DNA of 64,000 nt from Loripinus fragilis (GCA_964019695.1 OZ026515.1:140737549-140801548); one strand, 5' to 3'. Shown: positions 44,143 to 55,799, numbered from the stretch's first letter. Numbers and translations are program-made. The notes: generated from the letters alone by a model not told the origin.

Positions 44143-44509
44143 GACTTATCTATTGATGAGATGGTAGGGGCCTGATGCTTTGGCTGTTTGTCGGGCCCAC
44201 CGGGGTTTACCTGCTCCGGTATTCAGTTTAATTTACTGTTGAGTCCTTATCCTTGCTTTATCTCCTTGTTATATCTTGATTTATATGTGTTAGGAGATGA
44301 TGCATTGATAAGTTAGGGGTCTTTCATGCAAACCAAATATCTATGTGTCTTGATCCACATCTGTATTAAGGGTGAGGTTGGCGCCGTTAAACCGGTTTAA
44401 GCCCTCCAGTAAAATATTTTACTGACCGTTCTCAGGCGGTACTTCTTTTGTGGATCTTTTATGTTTTTGTTCTGTCTTGTGTTTGCTATGTCTTTGTGCG
44501 CGTCTTAGT
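44143..44509 (+). mobile_element. Family A 3' tail, cut off by the satellite
   Basis: Runs from the stop codon through 'gatgcattgataagttaggg', 'cttgatccacatctgtatta' and 'cttttgtggatcttttatg' to 'gtctttgtgcgcgtctta'. At 44510 it changes abruptly into satellite S ('actgcagatctcaaggctgt'). The last ~160 bases of A (from 'cacctgctggg') are missing. Confidence 0.88.
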
Positions 44510-46168
44510 ACTGCAGATCTCAAGGCTGTCAGAGGGGTCTACTGGTCAGATCTTTGCAACATCTAGTGTTATATACCAAATGAAAATGTGGGGTCTCTAG
44601 TTTTTAAAAGTAGTTGATGACACCTCTGATTCTGAGTACTAACCGAGTTATCTCCCCTTGAATTACCCCACCCATTTTGATCATATTATAAGAGGTTATG
44701 ATCATTAGCTTGTTAAATAATTGAGTTGAAGCGTCCAGGAAGAAAAATATACCCATCATTGCTCAAAACGGTACTTGAAAAAGTAGAAAAGTTAAGTTTT
44801 GATCAGAGAATGGGCTTTTGAACTGTTTTGTTGGTCTTTTAAAGTTAAATTATGTGTTAAAACTCCATTGAATAAAAATATATTTGAAACTTTTAATTTA
44901 AGAATCTGCCCATTAGTGGTATGTCCTTAGAAATGACTAAAAATTAAAGAACACTTATTTATCTATCTTATAAGGGTTTCTTGATTCCAATTTATGTATA
45001 TGGAATGCTCTGGGAGCAATAATAAGCATGTAAATACCCCACCCACCTATTACTACTGCAGATCTCATGGCTGTTTGAGGGTGACCTTGGTCATATTTTG
45101 CTAACATCTGGTGTCATATACATGTACATATATCAAGCAAAAATGTAAAGTCTCTAGTAAATAGGAATAGTTGATGACACCGCTGATTCTGAGTACTAAC
45201 CGAGTTATCTCCCCTTGAATTACCCCACCCATTTTGATCATAATATAAGAGGTTATGATCATTAGTTTGTTAAATAATTGAGATGAAACATCCAGTAAGA
45301 AAAAAATGCCCATCATTGCTCATAATGGTACTTGAAAAAGTAGAAAAGTTCAGTTTTAGTCAGAGAAATGGGCTTTCAAACTTTTTTGTTCGTCTTTAAA
45401 AGTAAATTTGGTGTCAAAACTCCTCTGAATAAAAATATATTTGAAACTTTCGATTTAAGAATCTGCCCATTAGTGTTATGTCCTTAGAAATGACTAAGAA
45501 TTTAAAGAACATTTCTTTATCTATATTATCAGGGTTTCTAGATTCCAATTTCTGTATACGGATATGCTTTGGGGACAATACTAAGCATGTAAATACCCCA
45601 CCCACCTATTACTACTGCAGATCTCAGGGCTGTTTTAGGGTGGGTCAAATTTTGCTAACATCTGGTGTCACATACATGTTCATGTACCAAACAAAAATGT
45701 AGAGTCTCTAGTAAATAGAAGCAGTTGATGACACCGCTGATTTTGAGTACTGACCGAGTTAAGTCCCTTTGATATACCCCCACCCATTTTGATCATATTA
45801 TGATAGATTATGGGTGTCAGTTTTGGAATATAACCAAAATCATGCAATCAGGAAATAAATATAGCCATCACTATTCATGACAGCACTTGAAGAAGTAAAT
45901 AAATTTAGTTTTAGTAAGAGAAAAAGGGTTTGGAACTATTTTCTTCGTATATTACAGTTATATCCTATTTCAAAACCCAGCTGCTTTGAATAAGCATTTA
46001 ATAGAAACTTTCAACTAAAGAAACTGCCCGCTATATGTCTTTAAAAATGAATAATAATAATAATTCAAAGATCAGTGCCTCAGTTATGTCAACAGGGTTT
46101 CTAGATTCTAATTTCTACAAATAGAATGCTCTGGAGCAACTACTAGCATGTAAATACCCCACCCACCT
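44510..46168 (-). repeat. Satellite S array, three ~550 bp units
   Basis: Unit starts 'actgcagatctca' at 44510, 45055 and 45614; unit ends share 'aaataccccacccaccta'. Other shared parts: 'accgagttatctccccttga', 'gataagaggttatgatcatt'-like text, 'cccatcattgctca' and 'aagaatctgcccatta'. The third unit is the most diverged. TACCCCACCCAC occurs twice per unit in related contexts. The family is the reverse complement of the S blocks near 1.4-3.4 kb. Frames at 45101-45702 are by-products. Confidence 0.9.
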
Positions 46169-46664
46169 ATAAGATGAGGTGAAAACGCTAACATTGATAA
46201 AAGTCTTATAATACTAAATCACCCAATTTTTTATAGCCTAAATACGAAGAGAATAATTTCTGACAGTGTAACTGTATTGCAAGTGCATTTACACGATCTT
46301 TCTTAAGATTGTCAAGCACACCCAAGAAAATCATTTTAGGTCACTAGTGGCACCAATAACCATAACTCTTGCAGGGCTAAACACAATTTACCTTATAACT
46401 TGAATATATGTTACCATTTATACCTGAAACTTACTGCGGTTAATATACTTAGTAGTTAGTACGCCAAACACAATTATAATGCATTAAACTATCTTGATAT
46501 TCTAGGAAGAGTTACTGCCCTTGATTATTTTTTCCATTGTTTTGTATGGAAAAATGCAGTAAATAATAATAGCTCAATAAGTTAAATTTGAAAACTTATT
46601 TTCTAAATAGATTTAAATCTATCCTGAACCAATAATATGCCAAACTGTAGATCAAACGGGTACG
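46169..46664. other. Unassigned DNA
   Basis: Possibly a further, very diverged S unit ('gttactgcccttgatt' at about 46510), otherwise nothing recognised. Confidence 0.35.
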
Positions 46665-47280
46665 TGCATTAAGAGGCTATTTTGGCCCCCATATGAGGTC
46701 AAAAATAAAATTTGCTCTTCACAAGTTTCTTCTTATTAGTTTATTAGAACAATAGCCAAAGTGTAAAGTTCTCGTATTGATTCGACTTTTACGGTTGCTA
46801 TGGTAACAAAAATGGCCGCCAAAATAGGCTGAAATTAGGAAAATGGCCATTTTGGAGCAAATTTGAGACATGTAGCAGAGGAATTAATATAGAGCACAAG
46901 CGAATACCAAAAAAAAATTAACAGATAATTAGAATTATCACGGCACATAATATATATTAAAAGGTTTTTTGGTATTCGCTTGTGCTGATATCTTATTCTT
47001 AAAAAATCGGTCTCCAAAATCCTCAAATTTGGCCTAAAATAGCAATTTCTCTATTTTAAGCCTATTTTTTAACCATTTTGGTTACCATAGCAATCGGTAA
47101 AAGGAAAATAAAGGCAAGAATTTTACACTTTGGCTATTCTCCTAACAAAACACTAGGATGAAATTGGTGAAAGTAAGTAAGGGTGCAAAGATCAGGAATC
47201 GATACAATCAAGTACCACACCTGACCCAGGAACTTTCAGTTTTTTTGCTCTAGAGGGGGCCAAAAAAGCCCCTTAATGCA
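46665..47280. mobile_element. Hairpin MITE family H, copy 1, with nested A tail
   Basis: Ends 'tgcattaagaggctattttg' and, reversed, 'tgcattaaggggcttttttg'. Long arms pair across about 46735-46915 and 46965-47165 ('gaacaatagccaaagtgtaa' / 'tttacactttggctattct', 'cacaagcgaataccaaaaaa' / 'ttttttggtattcgcttgtg', 'ttgctatggtaac' / 'gttaccatagcaa'). Without the 60-base insertion at 47171-47230 the element would be about 556 bp. A second copy lies at 59352-60120. Confidence 0.88.
47171..47230 (-). mobile_element. 60 bp family A 3' end nested in MITE H
   Basis: 'aagtaagtaagggtgcaaag' ... 'accacacctgacccagg' is exactly the last ~60 bases of family A (minus strand). It sits between 'ggtgaa' and 'aactttcag' in the right arm of MITE H, where the other copy (about 60060) runs 'ggtgaaaagcaacgttta'. 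So A inserted after the MITE had formed. Confidence 0.88.
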
Positions 47281-48529
47281 TGAGCCCTTTTGTTTCTGCT
47301 ACATATTTCTATTTTTTGAACCACGAGTTGTTGTCCCTTAATGGCAAGACTCACACATAGAAAATGGATCTATAATCGAATTTTCCTCCAATAACTTGCT
47401 TACTGAGGATCTGATTGCAATAAAATATACGAGACATTTGGTTTTACACATCTTTACAGCATCTTTTGTATTGCTTTAGCGATATAAAATACTGCATGGA
47501 ACATGCATTATTGCCCTTGATTTTGCGTCGTTTTAAGATTAAAAATCAATATAATAGGCCTTATAAATAAATGAATCAATGGTCCCAAAATATTGGTGAA
47601 ATATTGAAATTTCCTTCATTTTATATAATTTGATGACTTTTGCATTTGTCTTCCTGTATCACCCAACATAAATGTGTATCTGCTTTTTATTCTTTCATAA
47701 AATCAGAGTAAATGATCATTGACAAAGTGGCTGAGGTACGAATATACTGACAATCTTAATGGCTTCATATTTTATCAGAAATTATGACTATTCTAAATCT
47801 AAACAGTATGTAGCTTTTAGTTTTCTATATACAGATATTATGTATCATTTTCCTGCTTTGCTTAGATTTTCGTCTATGCTTTGGAAAACTAATGCTTTTT
47901 TGTACCTTGTTAGTTTTAGGTACCCTAACACTTTAGATAAACCAAATTAATTTGCTAAACATCCTTTTCACGACGACCCTGCAAGACATACTGTAACCTA
48001 CAGATTATTTCATTAACCTTAAATGGTAACCTTACTAACTCACATTTTCTCGTCAAAAGTCCGCTCTATAAATTAACAATGAGCTGTTTTTAGTCTTTCT
48101 TACTCAGAAATAAATGTACTTTAATTTCATACCACTTTCAATTACCTAATTGCAATTGAAGTTATAATTTAATCATATTTTTCCAAGAACATGTTTCTTA
48201 AATACACCAAATAAACAGGGCCTGCATATTGACATTTTTCTATCAGATCTAGATTATAACACACCAAGATGTAGACAAAATAATGTATGTGTTGAATTTG
48301 AAGTCATTGGTAGTGATGACAGTACAATCAAAATTATGTTGAACCTGTTTAGTTCTCAGAAAATTTAGCATATACAGTATGTATGATGTTTCTCTAATGG
48401 CAACGTTAATATAATGGAAACCTCACAGTACTTTGATGCTATTCGTGTTTGTATTCCAAAAGGTGACAACAATAAAGCATAATAAAACAGAACCACTGGA
48501 CGATACTACATTGTTCTAGAATTTAAGCG
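47281..48529. other. Unassigned DNA
   Basis: No gene or repeat recognised in about 1.2 kb; the frame 47759-47950 has no known motif. Confidence 0.35.
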
Positions 48530-49460
48530 GTTCCAGAGAAGATTTTTTTATGTTTTAACTATACAAGCCAATGAAAAACATGTGATCCCTCTGGGTGGAG
48601 CCAGTTTTGAATAAACTTGGCAGCTCCAGGCCTTGTGGGTCAAACAAGAAGGGTTTTGTGCTTTATTTAAATAAACCTATATAGCCTTAATGGCTTGTTT
48701 TTGTCTGCACGGCCATTATTTGAACAGACTCAGTGGAGGTCTACTTTGTGATGCTACATAATAAATATAATGTGGTTTCAGACAATATTTTTTTCATATT
48801 TGCTGTAAAAAATATAAAACCAAGGGCCATATTTTGAACAAACTTGGTAAAGTAGCACTAGGTGACGCTATAACTATGTGAATATTGTTTTATGCTTTCC
48901 CTATTAAAGCCTATGTAAAACACGTGGCCCCCCGGATGGGTCTATTTTGGCAAAATGGGCATAATTTAACCAACCTGGTGGAGGGGTCTACTAGATGATA
49001 CAAATACCAATTATCAAGGCTGTATGCCAAGTGGTTCCAGACAAGAAGATATGCTATGTGTACCTTATATAAACCTATAGAAAACATGTGAATCTGGAGC
49101 GGGCCACAATTGGCCCTAGGACCACAATTTTAACAAAATTAGTAGAGGTCTACTAGATGATGCTACATATTTAATATCAAGGCTCAAATGGTTTCAGACA
49201 ATATTTTTTCATGTTTCCCGTTTTAAAAAAAAGCAACTGAGTATGGTCAGGAAATACCACAATCACACTCTGCAGACCAACCCACAGCCTATGTTAAACA
49301 TGTGAACCCAGAGGGACAATTTGTGGCCCCATGGGCATAATTTGAACAAAAAAGAAAATATCTACTAGATAATCCTACACAAAATATCAAGGCTATCAGC
49401 CTTGTGGTTTCAGGCAAGAAGATTTTTTAAGTTTTCGAAAATCTATTTTTACCCATGTGA
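48530..49460 (+). repeat. Diffuse tandem repeat (about 150-190 bp units)
   Basis: Words 'aagaagatttttt', 'cctat(g)taaaacatgtgaa/acc', 'ggccataattt', 'tgaacaaacttggt', 'agaggtctactagatgatgc' and 'ttatcaaggc' recur in order at about 48530-48760, 48790-48890, 48900-49060, 49070-49200 and 49286-49430. Units are strongly diverged. The same kind of repeat is common in mollusc sequences (general knowledge). Confidence 0.65.
49230..49286 (-). mobile_element. 57 bp family B 3' end nested in a diffuse repeat
   Basis: 'aagcaactgagtatggtcag' ... 'ctgcagaccaacccaca' is the last ~57 bases of family B. It interrupts the diffuse repeat between 'cccgttttaaaa' and 'gcctatgttaaacatg', which are adjacent in other units ('..taaagcctatgtaaaacacg' at about 48905). 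Confidence 0.82.
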
Positions 49461-49659
49461 TCTAGATATACTATTTCATCAATTATTTGAGAGGGCCATA
49501 TAAGGACTATTCCTGTCAGCCAAATTTGATTAAATTCAAGCCATTATTTTAGGGTGAGATATCGTTTAAAGCAATTGTTGATGACGCACGACGGACAACA
49601 GACATCCAACGATCACAATAGCTCACTTTGAGCTTATGACTCATATGGGCTAATAAAAT

Positions 49660-50335
49660 ATACTAAATATTGAGATTTTAAATATGTCTATTTAACCTTG
49701 ACCCTTGACATTTAAATAGGTCATAACACAAATTTTAACTCTGACATACAAAGAGTGTAGACTATTACTTATTTTGATGAAACAAAATTGACGAAATATG
49801 GCAATTGAACTATTTCAATATAGATAAAGTTTTTTTATGAAAAGTTTGCATTTTCCTTTTGCATTGAAACTATTTGCAAACAGACACAAAGACAAACACA
49901 GCTTTTGGTACATGTATCATTGGTATTGATAATTTATTTTAAATGTTGTTTTCCAACCAATACCATACAAGTCATAACAATATTGTATTAACGTGTCCTT
50001 ATGAATAAATGCAATGCTCTAGACCAACTGTATACAGCATATGCATAATCCTATATAACGTGTGTGTATGGTTCAAGGGCCTTAACTGTGTAAGTACTCA
50101 TCTTCGACGATGTCATTAACTGGATTCTGAAGTTGTACATACAGACAAATATTTTGGTATATATGACGCTTGATGTTAGCACAATCTTACCAGCAAAGTT
50201 CATAAGGAGAGGAATTCTGGCCAGTCGAATGTGGTAGTATAAAGCGGTTATCATTTTGACGTGATTCAAACTGAGGCCGTTACGGAATAGCTCACGCCTC
50301 GCTTGATTGGGGTATTTATTCCCCTTTGGTGGCAA
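49660..50335 (+). repeat. Direct repeat J, copy 1
   Basis: Shares with 50440-51003 the order 'ccttgacc', 'aggtcat/caaca', 'cattgaaactatttgcaaac', 'gacacaaagacaaacaca', 'aatgttgttttccaacc', 'aataaatgcaatgctct', 'atggttcaagggcc', 'gacgatgtcattaactggat' and 'cataaggagagga'. The frame 50051-50335 (-) is part of the repeat. Confidence 0.75.
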
Positions 50336-50439
50336 AGAATATGTTGAATTTAAATATGTAAGACTCGTACTTATAAGTTAAGATTCAAACAGGCACTAAC
50401 TATACTTTTACAAATAAACAGTACATAAATTACGCATTT

Positions 50440-51003
50440 TTTGTGATTTGGGGGGTATGCCTATTTGACCTTGACCTTTGACCTTGAGAAAGGTCACAAC
50501 TTGATTTGAAGCTTGACCTAAAACAAGTGTATGCTGTTGCTTACATTGATGAATAAAAAGATGAAACTTGCATTTTGAACTAAGTTATGGTTAAAAATTG
50601 TGATTATGAAATATTAGCATTGCCCTTTTACATTGACACTATTTACAAAAAGACACACGGACAAACACACCTTTAGGTATCGTACATGTTGAAACTATAT
50701 TTCAATGTTGTTTTCTAATCCAATACCATATAAATCATAAAAATATTTCAATTATGTATGCTTATTAGAAATAAATGCAATGCTATCTGCCAACTGTATG
50801 CAAAATTCTAATAATCTGTTATAAAGGGTATGTACGGTTCAAGGGCCGTAACTCTGTTAGTACTCATCAGCGACGATGTCATCAACCGGATTCTGAAGCT
50901 GGACATACAAACAAACATTTTGGTATATGTCACTAGATGTTGCACCGATCTGACCAGTAAAGTCCTTAAGGAGAGGACTTTTTGCCAGTCGTCTGCTCTA
51001 CTA
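50440..51003 (+). repeat. Direct repeat J, copy 2
   Basis: Second copy of the block at 49660, about 770 bases downstream. It ends at 'gccagtcgtctgctctacta', where a family A tail begins (51004); in copy 1 the equivalent place runs 'ggccagtcgaatgtggtag'. The A tail has therefore probably been inserted at or beside the end of this copy. Confidence 0.75.
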
Positions 51004-51164
51004 TCTGTTTATATGTGCTTTGTGGTCACCTGCTGGGAAATGGCTGACCTATTGGCTCTCGTTTGTGGTGTCAACTGTTAGTTTGTCACTTTCCCATTGG
51101 TATCCTGGGTCAGGTGTGGTACTTGATTGTATCGATTCCCGATCTTTGCACCCTTACTTACTTT
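51004..51164 (+). mobile_element. Family A 3' tail, 5'-truncated
   Basis: 'ctgtttatatgtgctttgtg' then 'cacctgctgggaaatggctg', 'tcccattggtatcctgggtc' and 'atcgattcccgatctttgca' to 'cttacttacttt'. About 160 terminal bases. Frames 50830-51081, 51020-51274 and 51063-51269 are by-products. Confidence 0.88.
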
Positions 51165-51451
51165 GGTTGCGCATGTTCAATGGTAGCTATAACATACCCT
51201 CGTATAGTGTACTTTATGTTCCAAGCAATGTCCATAAATGCACTCTTTATGTTTGTATTTTGCATTTAGGCTGATTAACTACATTTACTCTTTAAATGCT
51301 GAGGTTCTAGTATGAATTATTTCCGTTACACAAACTAGCTGTAATTAAATACTTTTCTGGAAAAAAAACAGACAAACAGTCCTGGCGAGACTACCCCTCC
51401 AGTACTATACATTTCATGATTTATTTTGTTCGAACACTAATCTAAGAATAA

Positions 51452-51668
51452 CTGAGCCGCGACATGTTATTTCTAACAACGTGGCATTATGACTAGTGTA
51501 TACTTTGACCGGCCTGTGCAGCCTTCTTTTAAGCATAGAAACTCCAAACGATGTTCAGTCAGTTGCTTAAAACTTATAGTATATTCAAACGACTAGAAAA
51601 GGCTCTGATTTGAGGCTTTGCTGGTTGCTCATGCCACAATGTTAGAAATAACAAGTCGTCGCTCATCT
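51452..51668 (-). mobile_element. MITE family D, copy 3
   Basis: 'tgagccgcgacatgttattt' and 'acaacgtggca' at the left; 'gccacaatgttagaaataac' and 'gtcgtcgctca' at the right. The interior has 'gactagtgtatactttgacc', 'aaaggctctgat' and 'gaggctttgctgg' in the same order as 13819-14057 and lacks the palindromic 'gcatatgc' core. Confidence 0.82.
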
Positions 51669-52009
51669 AACAATTACAACTAAAGCAGAAGTGTTCAAAT
51701 GATCTATTCCAGACAAAATAATCGCTGAAGACTAGTGGTGTTTTGGTCGAAATTTTGATAGATCATACAGCGCTATATAAATCTTTACAGATGGCAAGAT
51801 TAGTATAAATGAATGATCGACCCTTTCATAAGAAAGAAGATGTTCGAACATAGAAAATGTTTGACGAGAATAAACACAGTGAATTTATTTAGTAGGGTAA
51901 CATATGGCACGCTTGTTTTTGTTTTGGGTCATATTTTGTAAATAATCTGGAAAAAAAGGATCCTTCAAAAATAGAGAGAACTTAATTACAATATTCGAAA
52001 ACAGCATAC
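51669..52009. other. Unassigned DNA
   Basis: Nothing recognised. Confidence 0.3.
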
Positions 52010-52205
52010 TCGGTAGTGTTGATTTTATTTCTTTGTCCTTTGGGATCATGGGTTTCATTGTTGAACTTTGAAACTCTAAGAGGGTCACAGATGAGGCCTA
52101 AATGGCCGAAACTAGCTAGTCTGGCCCAGAAAATATGCACACTCTAGTTTCAGTTCTTTGGTGCAATCTTTGCTTCCAAAGGATACCATTTTAAGGTCAT
52201 ATTAT
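52010..52205 (-). repeat. Repeat C, inverted third copy
   Basis: 'gggatcatgggtttcattgt' , 'gaactttgaaactctaag', 'gaaactagctagtctggccc', 'ttcagttctttggtgcaatc' and 'tttgcttccaaaggatacc' are the reverse complement of 36500-36680. This copy has both the 5' part and the 'cccatgatcccaaagg' part in one piece, as in the first plus-strand copy. Confidence 0.8.
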
Positions 52206-53024
52206 TGAGTCTGTGCATGAGAACTAAAGGAAAGTGCAACAATTCGTACACCCCCTAGCACCTGCTTATGCGGCATTCTGCTTTCCGTCAGAACCCAATA
52301 TTCCTGAAGGACCAAAATAGGAAAACACATCAACACTATATCGATGCACGGGGAGAATGTTTACAACGGCAGCTGTTGCGACCTCTAAATAATCTGGAAA
52401 ACGGATCAGTCATATTTTGACTTTGCTAATTCATGTCAGCTTTTCTTTGCATGATAAATCAGACTGTACAATGTCACTATGCGGCTCAGATGTCTCGTAT
52501 TAGCTGTATCTAAATGTGTCCAAGTAAATAAACCGCGATGTCTTATTTAAACTGATCACAAAGGCCGCACGTTTGGAACTCAAATGCATTGTGATAGTCA
52601 AAATAGTTAATGGAAATACGTAAAGACCCAAAGTGGATGAGCCACAGTTATGACCACCCAAGCGAACAATCTCGCTCTACAATTCCAATAGTCTATTGAT
52701 ATGCCAATAGACAGTCAGACCGTTTGTCCAAGAGACAAAAAAGTCACCAGGGTCAATGCCTAGGAGTAGGACACACAGAAACTGTGTATAATTACAAAAA
52801 CGTAAGGGCAGGTCTGTGTTTTAATGATAAAAGACACCGGCCAGCAGAGCTTGTCAATCGTATAATTGAACTCTGTAACAGGTATACCACTTAACTTCAC
52901 TGTAGGTTTTCAAACTTGAATCATGTTATCATTTTCTCTTAGTACCACAAGTAGGCTAAACAATGTTTGTGCTTTATCAACAAAAGAATCGAGGGAGAAT
53001 ATTTTGTACCAGTAAATGCAAGCT
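52206..53024. other. Unassigned DNA
   Basis: No feature recognised. Confidence 0.3.
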
Positions 53025-53290
53025 ATGTTGTTTTTTATTCACTGTTTATTGTTGTTTTCATTGTTTATATTGCTTATAGGGGTCCGTGTTTGGTCTTTGT
53101 TTTGTTATTCAGTAATAAGTTTCTTTACTAGTTTTGCAATCATCTTGATGGGGAAGAGATAGAGAGCTGGTTGTTTTGCTTTGTTGCTTTGAATTGTCGT
53201 CCTGGTGTATTGTGACTGTTAGTGCTCTGTGGCTCTTCCCGGCTCACGATGCCGTGGGTTGGTCTGCAGTGTTTGATTGCGTTTGCTTTT
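53025..53290 (+). mobile_element. Family B 3' tail, terminus missing
   Basis: 'tgttgttttttattcactgt', 'gtttggtctttgttttgtta', 'gcaatcatcttgatggggaa', 'gagctggttgttttgctttg', 'gatgccgtgggttggtctgc' and 'gtttgattgcgtttg'. The CCTGATC terminus is not present. Confidence 0.78.
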
Positions 53291-53580
53291 TGTTTTTTGT
53301 AGTTTAATAGTGATATTCATTTTAAGATTTAAAATAAGGAAGGATTTAATCTCATGAATACTGGGACATGTCCTTTTTGATCCCTCAATTAAGTGGGAAA
53401 TTATATTTATTTATTTCATTTCTTACTTACAATATAATGTAAAATCACAATCGTTGCTATCCACCCAATCTGCAGTTTAGTTTCTAATGTGCAGCAGTTA
53501 AACTAGATTTACTCGTACAAATACCAGGATGTCACCATTTCACAATTCGAAAGGATCTCGCACAGTTTCCTATTCAATCC

Positions 53581-53781
53581 GAGAAGCCCCCGTGGTGTAG
53601 TGGATAAGCGCTATACCTTGTAAACCAGGGGTCGCAGGTTCGATTCCCGGCTTCTCCATAAAACCACTTTTCGTTGAGCCTTCGGGAGTTCCCGTCATAT
53701 ATAATGAACACACAAATCATAAACCCTCCCGGCCCAGTACTGGTTTCTACCCATGGAAAAGCCACAAAAAGTTTTTTTTTT
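53581..53781 (+). mobile_element. tRNA-derived SINE, copy 2
   Basis: Same as 7544-7739 with about seven differences: A box TGGTGTAGTGG, B box GGTTCGATTCC, body with 'cccggcccagtactggtttc', T run of ten. The near identity of two copies 46 kb apart suggests recent activity. Frames 53574-53765 (-) and 53674-53856 (+) are by-products. Confidence 0.9.
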
Positions 53782-53877
53782 CAACCTGCCCAAGGTTTGA
53801 GAGCCTGTAGCAAGGACGACATCTTATCGACAACTGTATTATTGTGCTTTAATTAAAATATGACATTCGGTGCATAT

Positions 53878-53882
<5 letters not shown>

Positions 53883-53945
<63 letters not shown>
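53883..53945. repeat. TA microsatellite
   Basis: About 31 uninterrupted TA dinucleotides. Confidence 0.97.
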
Positions 53946-53946
<1 letters not shown>

Positions 53947-53994
53947 TGCATTGGTTGTCGTCAATATCAGCGCTACTTGAACATTCTTTTTCTG

Positions 53995-54040
53995 GGGATG
54001 TCTCAGTGGCGCAGTTGGTAGCGCCGATGTCTGGTGTAGT
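53995..54040 (+). mobile_element. 5' half of a tRNA-like sequence
   Basis: 'gggatgtctcagtggcgcag' and 'ttggtagcgccgatgtctgg' carry a good A box (GTGGCGCAGTTGG) with pairing D-arm sequence, but no B box follows. Likely a truncated SINE head or pseudo-tRNA. Confidence 0.5.
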
Positions 54041-54876
54041 GCTACATTGCATTACGATAGATGAACCAATATATATGTAACATCCAAGGTTCAGTTTGAT
54101 TTTGCGTAAGAAGTGTGGTTCAGTATATATACAGTTTGTGCAGATTAACTCACACTACAAGTATGTGTTTAAACGATATATGGTTATTTGCCACTAAAAT
54201 GGACTGATTCTCGTTGTCATGTATCTAACACAACTAACATTCTCAGAATTCCGTCTACCATGGCTCTATAATCTAAGAGAAAAGGCATAATTTCCACTGG
54301 GAACAGCCGGTTCCTTATTCCTTTTCCTGTTGAATTAAACAATATGCTGCATATATCTGTTTTCCTACCAGCTAGGATGCATGATTACATCTCACGTACT
54401 GCATGGAAAACAGGGTAGGTCCAAATCAACTAGCTTATTCAGAATCCAGATGATATGTATCTACATTTTTTTTTATAAAATAAGACACAAAGGGGTGCTG
54501 TAGGATTAGTGTTAGGAATAGATGAATTGAGAATTAGAACAAAAATAGTACACTGGACTTGTCTTAACGGAAAGTTTAACTAGCAGTGATCATCAGATAA
54601 AATATTGCCTGATAATCAGGAAATGGAACCGAACTACCTTTTAAGCTATCGATTTTGTAATAGGAGAGGTTTGCCAAAATAATATGTTTTTCCGTCGCTA
54701 TATCCGTATAGGCAGATGGGTTTGTCTGTTATACTTGTACTTGGTATCGACTTAAGGCTAGCATAAACAATGGTAAATTGCCCCTCGAGATCAATCGACT
54801 CTCTTTTAGTGAAACGCTAACTACAACAGTATATTCGAATGTCAACTATTTCATTACAGCGTTTCGTCTTTTAAAG
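54041..54876. other. Unassigned DNA
   Basis: No feature recognised. Confidence 0.3.
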
Positions 54877-55747
54877 GAGATGCTCCGTTAAGGCGTGAAT
54901 TCTCCCTAAAAGTCTTTGTGAAAAAGTCAAATTTTCTAACTGTGATTTTTGCAATATTAATCTAGACTATGAATTTACTTGCATATAAATTATTTAAAAA
55001 AACGTATTTAATGGTTTTCTAACCGACGACAAAAGGGGATAAATATGGTTATAATAACTACTCCAAAAATTGTATTTTGAAACAATATCAGTTGAATGGC
55101 TAAAAAGTAAGTTTTCTTTTATTAATTCTACTGCTGAGTTTTACCATGAAAGAATGTAAAATAGGTTTATCTAACAATGTCTGATTCGATTTGTCTGATC
55201 AGATTTTTGCGTGCAAAATGCTGTTAATACTTCCGACTGTGAATAGACAAACGAGGATGTATAAAAGTATGTTCCCCACCTTGACCCAGCAAATCCTTTG
55301 AATATGTATTAACACAATATATGTTTTGGGGAAGTTGGGTGAAGGTGGGGAACATACTTTTATACGAAAAACATTGAAGCATCCCCTTTCAGAAGTATTT
55401 ACTGCACTTTGGAGGCTTAACTAGCGCGCATGATTACTGATCGGACTAATTCAACCAGATATTGTTAACTAAATCTATATTCTTTGGTGGTAAAGTACAG
55501 TTGTGGAATCAATCATAAGCATGTATTTTAGCCCTTTCAACTGATATAGTAACAAAAAATACAATTTTTGGAGTAGTTATGTTAACCAGTATTTATTTCC
55601 CCTTTGCCCTCGGTTTGAACATCATTAAATGTGTTTTGTATGTCCATTCATTGTCATGAAAACTATTGTAAAAATCACAGTTTGAAAATTTAACCTTTTC
55701 ACAAATGACTTTTAGGGAGATTTTACGCCTTAACAGGACGTCTCCAA
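54877..55747. mobile_element. 0.87 kb fold-back element with an internal hairpin
   Basis: Left arm (about 54877-55100): 'gagatgctccgttaaggcgt', 'ctccctaaaagt', 'ctgtgatttttgcaat', 'ggggataaatatggtt', 'aactactccaaaaattgtat'. Right arm, reversed (55747-55535): 'gagacgtcctgttaaggcgt', 'ctccctaaaagt', 'ctgtgatttttacaat', 'gggaaataaatactgg', 'aactactccaaaaattgtat'. In the middle is a second inverted pair, 'tataaaagtatgttccccac' (55260) and 'gtggggaacatacttttata' (55346). No coding frame. Confidence 0.87.
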
Positions 55748-55799
55748 AGTTTCCCTTTTGTGTTTTACTTAAAAATTGGGAATAGGCGTTGCAACTAGT

